A DNA stretch of 64,000 nucleotides, taken from assembly GCF_020194175.1 (NCBI RefSeq), contig NZ_JADYVX010000005.1:62001-126000 (forward strand), in the 5' to 3' direction. The stretch's first letter is position 1, and each line of letters begins with the position of its first letter. Shown piece by piece: positions 42,587-50,289 of this stretch. A model generated the notes under the pieces. It did no database searches. It had not been told where the DNA came from and saw only the letters and a list, made by a program, of their open reading frames with translations. Position numbers and translations under genes: made by a program. Source of the DNA: Bradyrhizobium sp. BRP22. Its GTDB lineage: Bacteria > Pseudomonadota > Alphaproteobacteria > Rhizobiales > Xanthobacteraceae.

Positions 42587-42690
42587 TTTGAAATTTGAAT
42601 CAGAACTCTTCGCCGTCATTGCGAGCAGCGCAAGCGACAAAGCAATCCATGCGCACGCGGCGCGATAGATTGCTTCGCTGCGCTCGCAAC
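42587..42690. repeat. GTCATTGCGAGC palindrome with leader
   Basis: The leader TTTGAAATTTGAATCAG (42587-42603) matches the one at 42303 in 16 of 17 positions. The palindrome itself is 42615-42690, related to those at 22795 and 41581, but with more mismatches between its arms. It ends 10 bases before the stop of the next gene. Confidence 0.8.
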
Positions 42691-42700
42691 GGCGGCGCCG

Positions 42701-43474
42701 CTACGCCGCCGTCCGCTGACGTTCACGCAACGCGGCGGCGAAAGCTTCGAACAGTTTCCTGTTGATCGGGTTGCGCTGCGGGTCGTATTCCGCGTGCCAC
42801 TGCACACCGAGCGCAAAGCCCGGCGCATCGGCGATCCGGATCGCCTCGATGGTGCCGTCCTCGGCGATGCCTTCGATCACGACGCGCTCGCCGGGCTCCA
42901 GGATGCCCTGCCCGTGCAGCGAATTGACGCGGATGATCTCGCAGCCCAGGAGCTTGGCGAACACTCCGCCGGGCGTGAGCTTGACGTCGTGGCGGTCGGC
43001 GAACACGACCAGCGGGTCCGGATGGATCTCGCCGTTCTCCAGCCGCGGCATGCGATGATTTATGCGCCCGGGCAGTTCGCGGATCTCCGGATGCAGCGAG
43101 CCGCCAAAGGCGACATTCATCTCCTGCAGGCCACGACAGATGCCGAACAGCGGGATGCCGCGCGCGACGCAGGCTTCCGCCACCGCCAGCGCGACCTCGT
43201 CGCGCTCGATGTCATAGGGCTCGTGGCTCTCATGCGGTTCGCATTTGAAGCGGGTCGGATGGACATTGGCCCTCGCCCCGGTCAGCACCACGCCATCGAC
43301 GACGTCGAGCAAGGCGCCGACGTCGGTGATCTCAGGCGAACCGGCGAACATCAGCGGAACCGCGCCGGCGACATCGGTGATCGCGCGCAGGTTGCGCTCC
43401 CCGACCATCTGAACCGTGAAACGATCTTCGATGCGATGGGCGTTTCCGATCACGCCGACCACGGGCCGTCTCAT
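42701..43474 (-). CDS. Class I glutamine amidotransferase-like hydrolase (PuuD/Peptidase_C26 type)
   Basis: A 257-residue cytoplasmic protein. The nucleophile elbow LFGICRGLQEMNVAFGG holds the catalytic Cys at about residue 113, and the His-x-Glu pair is in LGVQWHAEYD at about 232. The region LTGARANVHP is the usual substrate-side loop. The family includes gamma-glutamyl-GABA hydrolase, but the gene stands alone with no putrescine pathway neighbours, so a gamma-glutamyl amide substrate is a general guess. Confidence 0.85.
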   Translation of the reverse strand: MRRPVVGVIGNAHRIEDRFTVQMVGERNLRAITDVAGAVPLMFAGSPEITDVGALLDVVDGVVLTGARANVHPTRFKCEPHESHEPYDIERDEVALAVAEACVARGIPLFGICRGLQEMNVAFGGSLHPEIRELPGRINHRMPRLENGEIHPDPLVVFADRHDVKLTPGGVFAKLLGCEIIRVNSLHGQGILEPGERVVIEGIAEDGTIEAIRIADAPGFALGVQWHAEYDPQRNPINRKLFEAFAAALRERQRTAA

Positions 43475-43718
43475 GCTTCAGTGTCTCGCGTAGGAATGAT
43501 TTTCTATGTTTGTCATGGTTCCAGATCGATAATGCCCCCGACTGGACCGTTGATCAACATATTATGCTGGCGGAGCACATCGGCGTGGGACGCAGGCGCC
43601 GCGGGGCCGGCTTGCCGTTATCCCGCAGGAAAAGGCTTGTCCGGCAGGCAGCGGCAAACCGGCGCGCGTGCGGCGGCTTGATCCCGCCGGGATTTTGGCG
43701 ACAAGGTGAGAACAATCG

Positions 43719-44858
43719 ATGCGCGAAGGAATCAACGTGAGACTACCGGACGGCGACCACCTTCAGGCCCGCAACGACCTGGCGTGGGCGATCAGTGTCG
43801 GCGGCATCGGTATCGTGCTGTTCGCGGCGGTGCTGGCGCTCGCCTGGCACTATGCGGCGACGCTGTTCCTGATCTTCGCCGGGGTGCTGCTCGGCGTCGC
43901 GCTCAACGCCCTCACCAACCTGCTCGGCCACATGGTCAAACTTCCGCATGCGCTGCGGCTGACCATCGTCTGCCTGGCGCTGGCGGCGCTGCTGTCGGGC
44001 GTCGTCTTCCTCGGCGGGGCCACCATCGCCCAGCAGGCGTCCGCGCTCAGCGACACCATCAAGTCGCAACTGGTGTACGTCAAATCCTTCCTCGAGCAGC
44101 ACGGCATCGACACCAGCTACCTCGATTTCAGCAATCAGGTTTCCGCACCGACGGAATCGCTATCGCCAACGACGCCGGGCGCGGCGGCCACCCACAGCCT
44201 GCCGAGCGCCGGGGCGCTCGCCTCCTCCGGCGGCGCGATCATCAGCCAGACCTTCAAGGTGCTGCTCGGCACCGTGAGCGCGGTCGGCAACTTCTTCATC
44301 GTACTGTTTCTCGGGTTTGCCTTTGCCGCCCAACCCAGCATCTACCGCGCCGGGCTGTTGTTCGTGATGCCCACCAGGCACCGCGCGCAGGCCACCATCA
44401 TCGTCGACCGGATCGGCGACACGCTGGAGCGCTGGCTGATCGCCCAGATCATCACGATGGGCGCGGTGTTCCTGGTCACCTGGATCGGCCTGTCGATCAT
44501 CGGCATCCAGAGCTCGTTCATTCTGGGCATCCAGGCGGGCCTGCTCGCCTTCATTCCGACCGTGGGCGCAATCCTGGGGGGATTGATCGTGGTGCTGGCG
44601 AGCCTTGCCTCGGGCTGGATCGCAGCGCTCTCGGCCTTCGTGCTGTTCCTCGGGGTGCACGCGATGGAGAGCTACGTGCTGACGCCGATCATCCAGCGGC
44701 AGGCGCTGGATATTCCGCCTGCCACGCTGTTTGCGTTCCAGATCCTGCTCGGGGTGGTATTCGGCGTCTGGGGGCTCGCGCTCGCGCTCCCCCTGATGGC
44801 GATCGCCAAGGTGATGATCGACCACTTCAAGGCCGAGGCGCCGCCTGTGGCGGCTTGA
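43719..44858 (+). CDS. AI-2E family (PerM-like) membrane transporter
   Basis: A 379-residue inner-membrane protein with about seven to eight helices. The N-terminal pair of helices, a long soluble loop at about residues 105-170 and the C-terminal motif region FIPTVGAILGGLIVVL and HAMESYVLTPIIQ are typical of this family. Members export diverse small molecules or ions, and autoinducer export is proven for few. Convergent with the following gene (7-base gap). The start at 43719 follows GGTGAGAAC, a weak ribosome-binding site. Confidence 0.88.
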   Translation: MREGINVRLPDGDHLQARNDLAWAISVGGIGIVLFAAVLALAWHYAATLFLIFAGVLLGVALNALTNLLGHMVKLPHALRLTIVCLALAALLSGVVFLGGATIAQQASALSDTIKSQLVYVKSFLEQHGIDTSYLDFSNQVSAPTESLSPTTPGAAATHSLPSAGALASSGGAIISQTFKVLLGTVSAVGNFFIVLFLGFAFAAQPSIYRAGLLFVMPTRHRAQATIIVDRIGDTLERWLIAQIITMGAVFLVTWIGLSIIGIQSSFILGIQAGLLAFIPTVGAILGGLIVVLASLASGWIAALSAFVLFLGVHAMESYVLTPIIQRQALDIPPATLFAFQILLGVVFGVWGLALALPLMAIAKVMIDHFKAEAPPVAA

Positions 44859-44865
44859 GCTGGCC

Positions 44866-45162
44866 TCAGGCTGTCAGCACGATCTCGGTATGCTCGACCT
44901 CCGGCGGCGCGGCAAAGAACGGCCCGACCAGGGCTCGCCAGGCGGCGAAATCCTCCGAGCCGCGGAAATCGACGGTGTGATTTTCCAGCGTCTCCCACTT
45001 CGCGACCAGCCGATAGCGCGACGGCTTCTCGATCGACTTGTGCAGTTCGAATCCCTTGCCGCCCTTGGCGCGCAGGAACAGCGGCCGCGCCTTCTCCACC
45101 GCGGCTTCGAAATCCTTTTCGGAGCCGGGCTTGACGTCGATGAGTGCAATTTCGGTGACCAT
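44866..45162 (-). CDS. Antibiotic biosynthesis monooxygenase (ABM) domain protein
   Basis: A 98-residue protein of the dimeric ferredoxin-like ABM family: VTEIALIDVKPGSEKDFE at the start, the mid-strand FELHKSIEKPSRYRLVAKWE and the closing AAWRALVGPFFAAPPEVEH. The family includes small cofactor-free monooxygenases and haem-handling proteins. No active-site assignment is possible. GGGAGAAGC lies ahead of the ATG. It is a single gene. Confidence 0.85.
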   Translation of the reverse strand: MVTEIALIDVKPGSEKDFEAAVEKARPLFLRAKGGKGFELHKSIEKPSRYRLVAKWETLENHTVDFRGSEDFAAWRALVGPFFAAPPEVEHTEIVLTA

Positions 45163-45210
45163 TGGGCTTCTCCCTGGAAAGGGCCCGTCTCTAGCTCAGC
45201 TTATGGAAAA

Positions 45211-45232
45211 GAAAAAGGCGCCTCGCGGCGCC
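45211..45232 (-). terminator. Rho-independent terminator
   Basis: On the minus strand GGCGCC-GCGA-GGCGCC is followed by TTTTTC. It ends the transcript of the small gene at 45259-45498 and separates it from the ABM gene. Confidence 0.8.
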
Positions 45233-45258
45233 CTCACCAATACGGGATGTGCTGTTAC

Positions 45259-45498
45259 CTAGCTGAATACGAGCACGGTGCCGACCACCATCAACGTGAG
45301 GCCCAGAAACATCATCATCGGCCAAGCGCTGCGCGGGCGGCCGTAGCGGCCCTGGGCGCGGCGCTCGGCGATCAGCGCGGTCTCGTACTCATCCGAGCTG
45401 GAGAACAGGCAGCCGAACCCACCGCGGGCGGTGGCGGCGGCTGCTTCGAGGGACAACAGGACGGAGGATTGAGCGTTGTGAAGGCGGGTCGATTCCAT
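45259..45498 (-). CDS. Small C-terminally anchored membrane protein, hypothetical
   Basis: A 79-residue protein with a soluble N-terminal 55 residues and one C-terminal helix (PMMMFLGLTLMVVGTVLVF). EYETALIAERRAQG is a charged helix just before the membrane. No family is recognised. It has its own terminator. The ATG at 45498 lacks an obvious Shine-Dalgarno sequence, so the start is uncertain. Confidence 0.55.
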   Translation of the reverse strand: MESTRLHNAQSSVLLSLEAAAATARGGFGCLFSSSDEYETALIAERRAQGRYGRPRSAWPMMMFLGLTLMVVGTVLVFS

Positions 45499-45549
45499 AG
45501 CTGGGATGATAGGAATCGAATGGTAAACAGAAGCTTACCGCAATATCGC

Positions 45550-46767
45550 TCATGCCGCGATCTGTCTCTCACGCGCCTGCGGCGCGAGGCCGGCGGTCTT
45601 GCGCCGCCAGTTCTCCAGCGACAGCGGCAATTCCTCCGCGGCCTCGACGCGGTTGCGGCCGCCGCGCTTGGCCTGGTAGAGCGCGGTATCGGCCGCCGCC
45701 AGCAACACTTCGAGCTCGGTGCCGGCCGGCCCGCCGGCGACGCCGATGCTGACGGTGGTCTCGACCGCGCCCTCCTCGCAGACGATGCCGGAGGCCTGGA
45801 AGCATTCGCGCACGCGCTCGGCGGCGATCACGCCCTCCTCCAGCGAGCACGGCAGCAGCGCCGCGAATTCCTCGCCGCCTATGCGTCCGGAGAGATCCGT
45901 GATGCGGAGGCTGTTGACGACGACGGCCGAAAACAGTTTCAGGATCTCGTCGCCCGCGGGATGGCCGAAGCGGTCGTTGATCGATTTGAAGTGGTCGATG
46001 TCGAAGATCATCACCGTCACCGGACGGCCGGCCTGGGCCTCGCGTTCGATCACGCGCGCGCAGGCCTCGGCGAAGCCGCGGCGGTTGAACATGCCGGTCA
46101 AGGGATCCATCGAGGCCGCCGTCTTGTGCGCGGTCACCTCGCGGTCCGATACCAGCATGAAGATCACGAACACGGTGCCGATCGCATAGAGAATGAGTTC
46201 GACCGAGAACACCGTCACCCAGATGCTGTTGCCGAACGCCGCATCATGCGGACGCAGGAGATTGCCGAGCAGGATCGGCAGCAGCAGCACGCAGCCGTGG
46301 AGTACGGGGATCGCGAGTGCAGGCCAGCGCCGCTGTGTCGCGCGCCGCCGCTCGCGCCACAACTCGGCCGCCGTGAGGCACGCATAGATCGCGATGATCG
46401 CGGCGCCGATGGTCAGCTTCAGCATTTGCTGCTCGGGCGGCAAGGTCAGCGCGGTGCCGACCCATGCAATCGCGCCGAGCACAAGGCCGGGGATGTTCGG
46501 CTTGCGGCCATGGAAGACGCGCGCAGCATTCCACACCATGCCGCAGGCAATGAAGCCGGCTACATTCAGCGCCTGCGAGGCGATCTCGCCGAGCATCGCG
46601 CCCGCGATGGTCGACGCTGCGACAGAGGCCGCGCCGAGGAGATACGCGCTGCCCCACCACTTCAACGCCGGAATCTTCTCCTGATTGCCGAAGAACAACA
46701 GCATGGCGCCGAGCATTCCGGCCACCATGGTGGCAAACAGATAAAGCGTCGAAGTGTCGAACGACAT
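45550..46767 (-). CDS. Membrane-bound diguanylate cyclase (GGDEF domain)
   Basis: A 405-residue protein with six to seven hydrophobic helices in the first 215 residues and a C-terminal GGDEF domain that makes cyclic di-GMP. The domain starts DPLTGMFNRRGFAEAC, and the catalytic motif is the active variant GGEEF. The inhibitory RxxD site is present five residues before it (RITDLSGRIGGEEF), so product inhibition is likely. The start at 46767 (MSFDTSTLYLF) was chosen because upstream in-frame sequence is not protein-like. Confidence 0.9.
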   Translation of the reverse strand: MSFDTSTLYLFATMVAGMLGAMLLFFGNQEKIPALKWWGSAYLLGAASVAASTIAGAMLGEIASQALNVAGFIACGMVWNAARVFHGRKPNIPGLVLGAIAWVGTALTLPPEQQMLKLTIGAAIIAIYACLTAAELWRERRRATQRRWPALAIPVLHGCVLLLPILLGNLLRPHDAAFGNSIWVTVFSVELILYAIGTVFVIFMLVSDREVTAHKTAASMDPLTGMFNRRGFAEACARVIEREAQAGRPVTVMIFDIDHFKSINDRFGHPAGDEILKLFSAVVVNSLRITDLSGRIGGEEFAALLPCSLEEGVIAAERVRECFQASGIVCEEGAVETTVSIGVAGGPAGTELEVLLAAADTALYQAKRGGRNRVEAAEELPLSLENWRRKTAGLAPQARERQIAA

Positions 46768-46947
46768 GAGCCCCTGCCTGGCGCGCGTGTGATGAAAGCG
46801 TGTGATGCCACGTTCTCGAGGCGCGACCCGAAAAGGATAACGCGCCATCATACCGCTGAAGCTATGACTCGCGTGTTGGCAATCCGTTTGCGTGCATACA
46901 AAAGTTTTCGAGAAAAACTGCAGACAATTGATGCGCAAAGCCGCAGC

Positions 46948-46973
46948 AAAAAGGGCGCCTCGCGGCGCCCTTC
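46948..46973 (-). terminator. Rho-independent terminator of the rplM-rpsI operon
   Basis: On the minus strand AAGGGCGCC-GCGA-GGCGCCCTT runs into TTTG. It starts about 30 bases after the rpsI stop. Confidence 0.85.
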
Positions 46974-47001
46974 GCAGTTGCTGCAAATTGCAATGAAGCG
47001 G

Positions 47002-47478
47002 TTAGCGCTTCGAGAACTGGAACGACTTGCGCGCCTTGGCGCGGCCGTACTTCTTGCGCTCGACGGTGCGCGAGTCGCGGGTGAGAAAGCCGCCCTTCTT
47101 CAATACGCCGCGCAATTCCGGTTCAAAATTGGTCAGCGCCTTGGAGAGGCCGTGGCGCACCGCACCGGCCTGGCCGGACAGGCCGCCGCCGGTGACCGTG
47201 CAGATCACGTCATACTGGCCGGCGCGGGCCGCAGCGACCAGCGGCTGCTGGATCATCATCCGCAGCACCGGACGGGCGAAATAGATTTCGACGTCGCGGG
47301 TGTTGACGGAGATCTTGCCGGAGCCCGGCTTGACCCAGACGCGGGCGACCGCGTCCTTGCGCTTGCCGGTGGCATAAGCGCGGCCGTACTTGTCGACCTT
47401 CTTCACATACTTCGGCGCCTCGGGAGCCGCCGGCTTCAACTGCGCAAGCTGATCGAGAGACTGCATGGTATCGGACAT
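47002..47478 (-). CDS. rpsI: 30S ribosomal protein S9
   Basis: A 158-residue protein. The conserved S9 core begins [22 protein letters not shown] and ends [17 protein letters not shown], whose basic tail reaches the P-site tRNA. About 30 residues of extra N-terminal sequence ([14 protein letters not shown]) are usual in alphaproteobacteria. It follows rplM by one base, the universal L13-S9 pair. Confidence 0.98.
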   Translation of the reverse strand: MSDTMQSLDQLAQLKPAAPEAPKYVKKVDKYGRAYATGKRKDAVARVWVKPGSGKISVNTRDVEIYFARPVLRMMIQQPLVAAARAGQYDVICTVTGGGLSGQAGAVRHGLSKALTNFEPELRGVLKKGGFLTRDSRTVERKKYGRAKARKSFQFSKR

Positions 47479-47479
47479 C

Positions 47480-47944
47480 TTATGCGGCCCTCATGTTCTT
47501 GCGGTTCGCGGACGCGAAATCGATCTTCTCGGGGTTCTGCGCTTCGTGCGGATGCTCGGCGCCGGGATAGACGCGCAAATTGCCCATCTGCATGCGACCG
47601 AGCGGGCCGCGCGGGATCATGCGCTCGACGGCCTTCTCCACCACGCGCTCGGGGAAGCGGCCTTCGAGGATCTGCTTGGCGCTGCGTTCCTTGATGCCGC
47701 CGATGTAGCCGGTATGCTTGTGGTAGACCTTCTGATCGCGCTTGCGACCGGTCAGCACGACATGGGCGGCGTTGATGATGATGACATTGTCGCCGCAATC
47801 GACATGCGGCGTGTAGGTGGGCAGGTGCTTGCCGCGCAGTCGCATCGCGACCATGGTAGCGAGCCGACCGACCACCACACCCTTGGCGTCGATCACGACC
47901 CACTTCTTCTGCACCTCGGCGGGCTTGGCCGAAAAGGTTTTCAT
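47480..47944 (-). CDS. rplM: 50S ribosomal protein L13
   Basis: A 154-residue ribosomal protein. Conserved segments include [15 protein letters not shown], the L13 signature [20 protein letters not shown], and HPHEAQNP. The ATG at 47944 ([11 protein letters not shown]) gives the normal length and is preceded by GGAAAGGAG-like purines (TCCACGGACAGCTC leader on the minus strand). First gene of the rplM-rpsI operon. Confidence 0.98.
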   Translation of the reverse strand: MKTFSAKPAEVQKKWVVIDAKGVVVGRLATMVAMRLRGKHLPTYTPHVDCGDNVIIINAAHVVLTGRKRDQKVYHKHTGYIGGIKERSAKQILEGRFPERVVEKAVERMIPRGPLGRMQMGNLRVYPGAEHPHEAQNPEKIDFASANRKNMRAA

Positions 47945-48103
47945 GTGAGCTGTCCGTGGAAAGGAGTTTTCAGGCGCAGAACGCCGCGCCGGATTGCGCG
48001 CGTTTTTAGGGAAGCAAATGCAATTCGTCAATGCAAATTGACGCCGATTATCGCCGCAAAAACAATGAGTTAAAATTACGGTATTTTAATACCGCAAGAA
48101 ATG

Positions 48104-48532
48104 CTATTTGTTTGGAATGGAATAGGTCGCCGTCACATGTGCAATCGGATCCGGGGAATCGCCCGAAAGCAGGTTGACCTCCCCGACTGCCAACCGCTTG
48201 CCGAGCTTCAACAGCCGCGCCGCCGCCAGAACGTCCTGTCCTGGCTGGCCCTTGCGGAGGAAATTGATGTTGAGATTGGTGGTGACCGCCAGGCCCACCG
48301 GACCGATCGCCGACAACAGCACCACATACATCGCGAAATCGGCCAGCGCCATCAGCGTCGGGCCCGACACCGTTCCGCCGGGCCGCAACATCCGCTCGCT
48401 GTAGCGCTGGCGCAAAAGACAGGTCTCGCCATCCGCGTTCTCGATCGTGATGTCGTCCCCGCTGAATGCCTGGGGGAATTCCGCGCGCAGGAACTTCTCC
48501 AGTTCAGCCACGCTCATTTTCGCCAACGCCAT
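48104..48532 (-). CDS. PaaI-family thioesterase (hot-dog fold)
   Basis: A 142-residue protein. The hot-dog signature is RPGGTVSGPTLMALADFAMYVVL at about residues 50-72, with the helix Asp in LADFAMY, followed by LNINFLRKGQPG and a C-terminal strand VTATYSIP. Family members hydrolyse acyl- or aryl-CoA thioesters. It is divergent from the enoyl-CoA hydratase-like gene next to it, which fits CoA metabolism. Confidence 0.85.
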   Translation of the reverse strand: MALAKMSVAELEKFLRAEFPQAFSGDDITIENADGETCLLRQRYSERMLRPGGTVSGPTLMALADFAMYVVLLSAIGPVGLAVTTNLNINFLRKGQPGQDVLAAARLLKLGKRLAVGEVNLLSGDSPDPIAHVTATYSIPNK

Positions 48533-48620
48533 GCCGTCCCCGCCCCTCGATTCAGTCCGCGTGTTACATTAAGTTGCGGCCAAAGCCTTAGCCGAAAAAA
48601 GCCTTAGTGGATATTTGGAG

Positions 48621-49442
48621 ATGCCCCAAGCCGCCCGTGCCGTCGCGCCGCAATCGCCGATCCTCCTGCGCGAGCAGGTCGGCAGCATCGCCGTGCTGAC
48701 GCTCAACCGCCCCGCCGCGCGCAACAGCCTCTCCGAAGGCCTGATCGCCGAACTGCACGGCGCGCTCAGGGAGATTCATGATGACGGAGCAGTGCGCGCC
48801 GTCGTCATCGCCGCCAACGGTCCCGCCTTCTCGGCCGGCCACGACATGAAGGAACTTACCGCCCGCCGCGGCGACGCCGATCGCGGCCGAGCCTATTTCG
48901 CAGAGATCATGAACGCCTGCAGCGCCATGATGCAGGCGATCGTGCATCTGTCCAAGCCGGTGGTCGCTTCCGTCCAGGGCATTGCGACCGCTGCCGGCTG
49001 CCAACTGGTTGCGAGCTGCGATCTCGCGATCGCCTCGGAAACCGCGACCTTCGCGACGCCCGGCGTCGATATCGGCCTGTTCTGCTCGACACCGATGGTG
49101 GCGCTGTCGCGCAATGTTCCGCGCAAGCAGGCGATGGAGATGCTGCTGACGGGCGAGCCGATTTCGGCCGCGACTGCCCGCGACATCGGGCTCGTCAACC
49201 GCGTCGTGCCTGCCGGCACCGAACGAGAGGCCGCGATTGCGCTGGCGCAAAAAGTGGCGCTGAAATCCGCCTACACTGTGAAGCTTGGCAAGGAAGCATT
49301 CTACCGTCAGGCCGAGATGACCCTGGCCGAGGCCTATCGCTACGCCGCCGAGGTGATGACCGAAAACATGATGGCGCGCGACGCCGAGGAAGGCATCGGT
49401 GCCTTCATCGAGAAGCGAGAGCCGAAATGGCAGGATAGATGA
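48621..49442 (+). CDS. Enoyl-CoA hydratase/isomerase family protein
   Basis: A 273-residue crotonase-fold protein. The oxyanion-hole segments are PAFSAGHDMKELTA at about residue 75 and QGIATAAGCQLVASCDL at about 122. The position of the first catalytic Glu of true hydratases in the latter region is occupied by Cys/Gln, and no Glu pair is obvious, so it may be a different crotonase activity (isomerase or hydrolase); ECHDC3-like proteins look similar. The start is uncertain: the GGAG directly abuts the ATG at 48621, and an in-frame TTG at 48615 is possible. Confidence 0.82.
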   Translation: MPQAARAVAPQSPILLREQVGSIAVLTLNRPAARNSLSEGLIAELHGALREIHDDGAVRAVVIAANGPAFSAGHDMKELTARRGDADRGRAYFAEIMNACSAMMQAIVHLSKPVVASVQGIATAAGCQLVASCDLAIASETATFATPGVDIGLFCSTPMVALSRNVPRKQAMEMLLTGEPISAATARDIGLVNRVVPAGTEREAAIALAQKVALKSAYTVKLGKEAFYRQAEMTLAEAYRYAAEVMTENMMARDAEEGIGAFIEKREPKWQDR

Positions 49443-49543
49443 TCCTCATCCTGAGGAGCCGCAAAGCGGCATCTCGAAGGATGCAGCCCGTCTGGGGCCT
49501 CATGGTTCGGGACGCGCGTTCCACGCTCCTCACCATGAGGGTC
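49443..49543. repeat. Palindromic repeat (CCTCATCCTGAGGAG family)
   Basis: Contains TCCTCATCCTGAGGAGC, ATCTCGAAGGATG, GGCCTCATGGTTCGGGACGC and CTCCTCACCATGAGGGTC. The two sides pair imperfectly (CTCATGGTT...ACCATGAG). It fills the gap between the enoyl-CoA hydratase-like gene and the CoA-binding gene. Such elements are frequent in Bradyrhizobium and relatives. Confidence 0.8.
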
Positions 49544-49556
49544 GAGAGAAACGAAG

Positions 49557-50141
49557 ATGAACCACGACACCTACACCGATAACTACATCCGCGGCATCCT
49601 CAACGGCGTGAAGTCGATCGCGATGGTCGGCGCCTCGCCAGTCAATGTGCGGCCGAGCTATTTCGCCTTCAAGTATCTGGCCGAGCGCGGCTACGACATG
49701 ATTCCGGTCAATCCCGGCCATGTCGGCAAGAGCCTGCTCGGCAAGCCCTTCGTCGCGTCGCTCGCCGACATCGGGCGCCCCGTCGATATGATCGACATCT
49801 TCCGCAACTCGAGCCACATCATGCCGGTTGTCGAGGAGGCGCTCGGGCTGTCGCCATTGCCGAAGGTGATCTGGATGCAGCTCGGCGCGCGCGACGACGC
49901 GGCGGCCACGAAGGCCGAGGCGGTCGGCATCAAGGTCGTGATGAACCGCTGCCCGAAGATTGAATATGGCCGGCTGTCGTCGGAGATCTCCTGGATGGGC
50001 GTCAATTCGCGCACGCTAAGTTCCAAGCGTGCGCCCATGCCGACGCAGGGCATGCGGTTGTCGCTCAACCGGATGAGCGTTGGCGGCGGCGAAACCGCAG
50101 CGTCCGATCGTGCCGCGAAGAACAAGACCGAGACGACGTGA
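49557..50141 (+). CDS. CoA-binding domain protein (YccU-like)
   Basis: A 194-residue protein with a CoA-binding Rossmann domain in residues 10-140: VKSIAMVGASPVNVRPSYF, GYDMIPVNPGHVGKSLLGK, VDMIDIFRNSSHI and PKVIWMQLGARDDAAA, ending MNRCPKIEYGRL. The last 50 residues are polar and unconserved. Members resemble the first domain of succinyl-CoA synthetase alpha subunit but have no known reaction. The ATG lies in AACGAAGATGAACC with a weak ribosome-binding site. Confidence 0.88.
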   Translation: MNHDTYTDNYIRGILNGVKSIAMVGASPVNVRPSYFAFKYLAERGYDMIPVNPGHVGKSLLGKPFVASLADIGRPVDMIDIFRNSSHIMPVVEEALGLSPLPKVIWMQLGARDDAAATKAEAVGIKVVMNRCPKIEYGRLSSEISWMGVNSRTLSSKRAPMPTQGMRLSLNRMSVGGGETAASDRAAKNKTETT

Positions 50142-50289
50142 CGCAATTGCGAAACCGTTGTTGCGATCACGCGACATAACGAAGTACGCCCTTCGAACAC
50201 GCGACCCTGCCAACTCGCCTTGACCGCCGACATTGCTGCCATCAGCATGCCGCGCATTTTTGTTCCGACCCAAACACAGGACGACCAGA

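Noticed and set aside
41457..42700. The repeat cluster considered as a CRISPR array
   Set aside because: The repeats are palindromes of unlike sequence and length; there are no regularly spaced identical repeats and no cas genes.
43510..43740. A 76-codon open frame before the AI-2E family gene
   Set aside because: No ribosome-binding site, Arg-rich random-looking sequence, overlaps the start of the transporter gene.
44890..47694. A 934-codon open frame on the plus strand across the ABM, diguanylate cyclase and rpsI genes
   Set aside because: It is antisense to four well-supported genes and its translation is Arg/His/Asp/Gln-rich low-complexity sequence, as expected from the reverse of high-GC codons.
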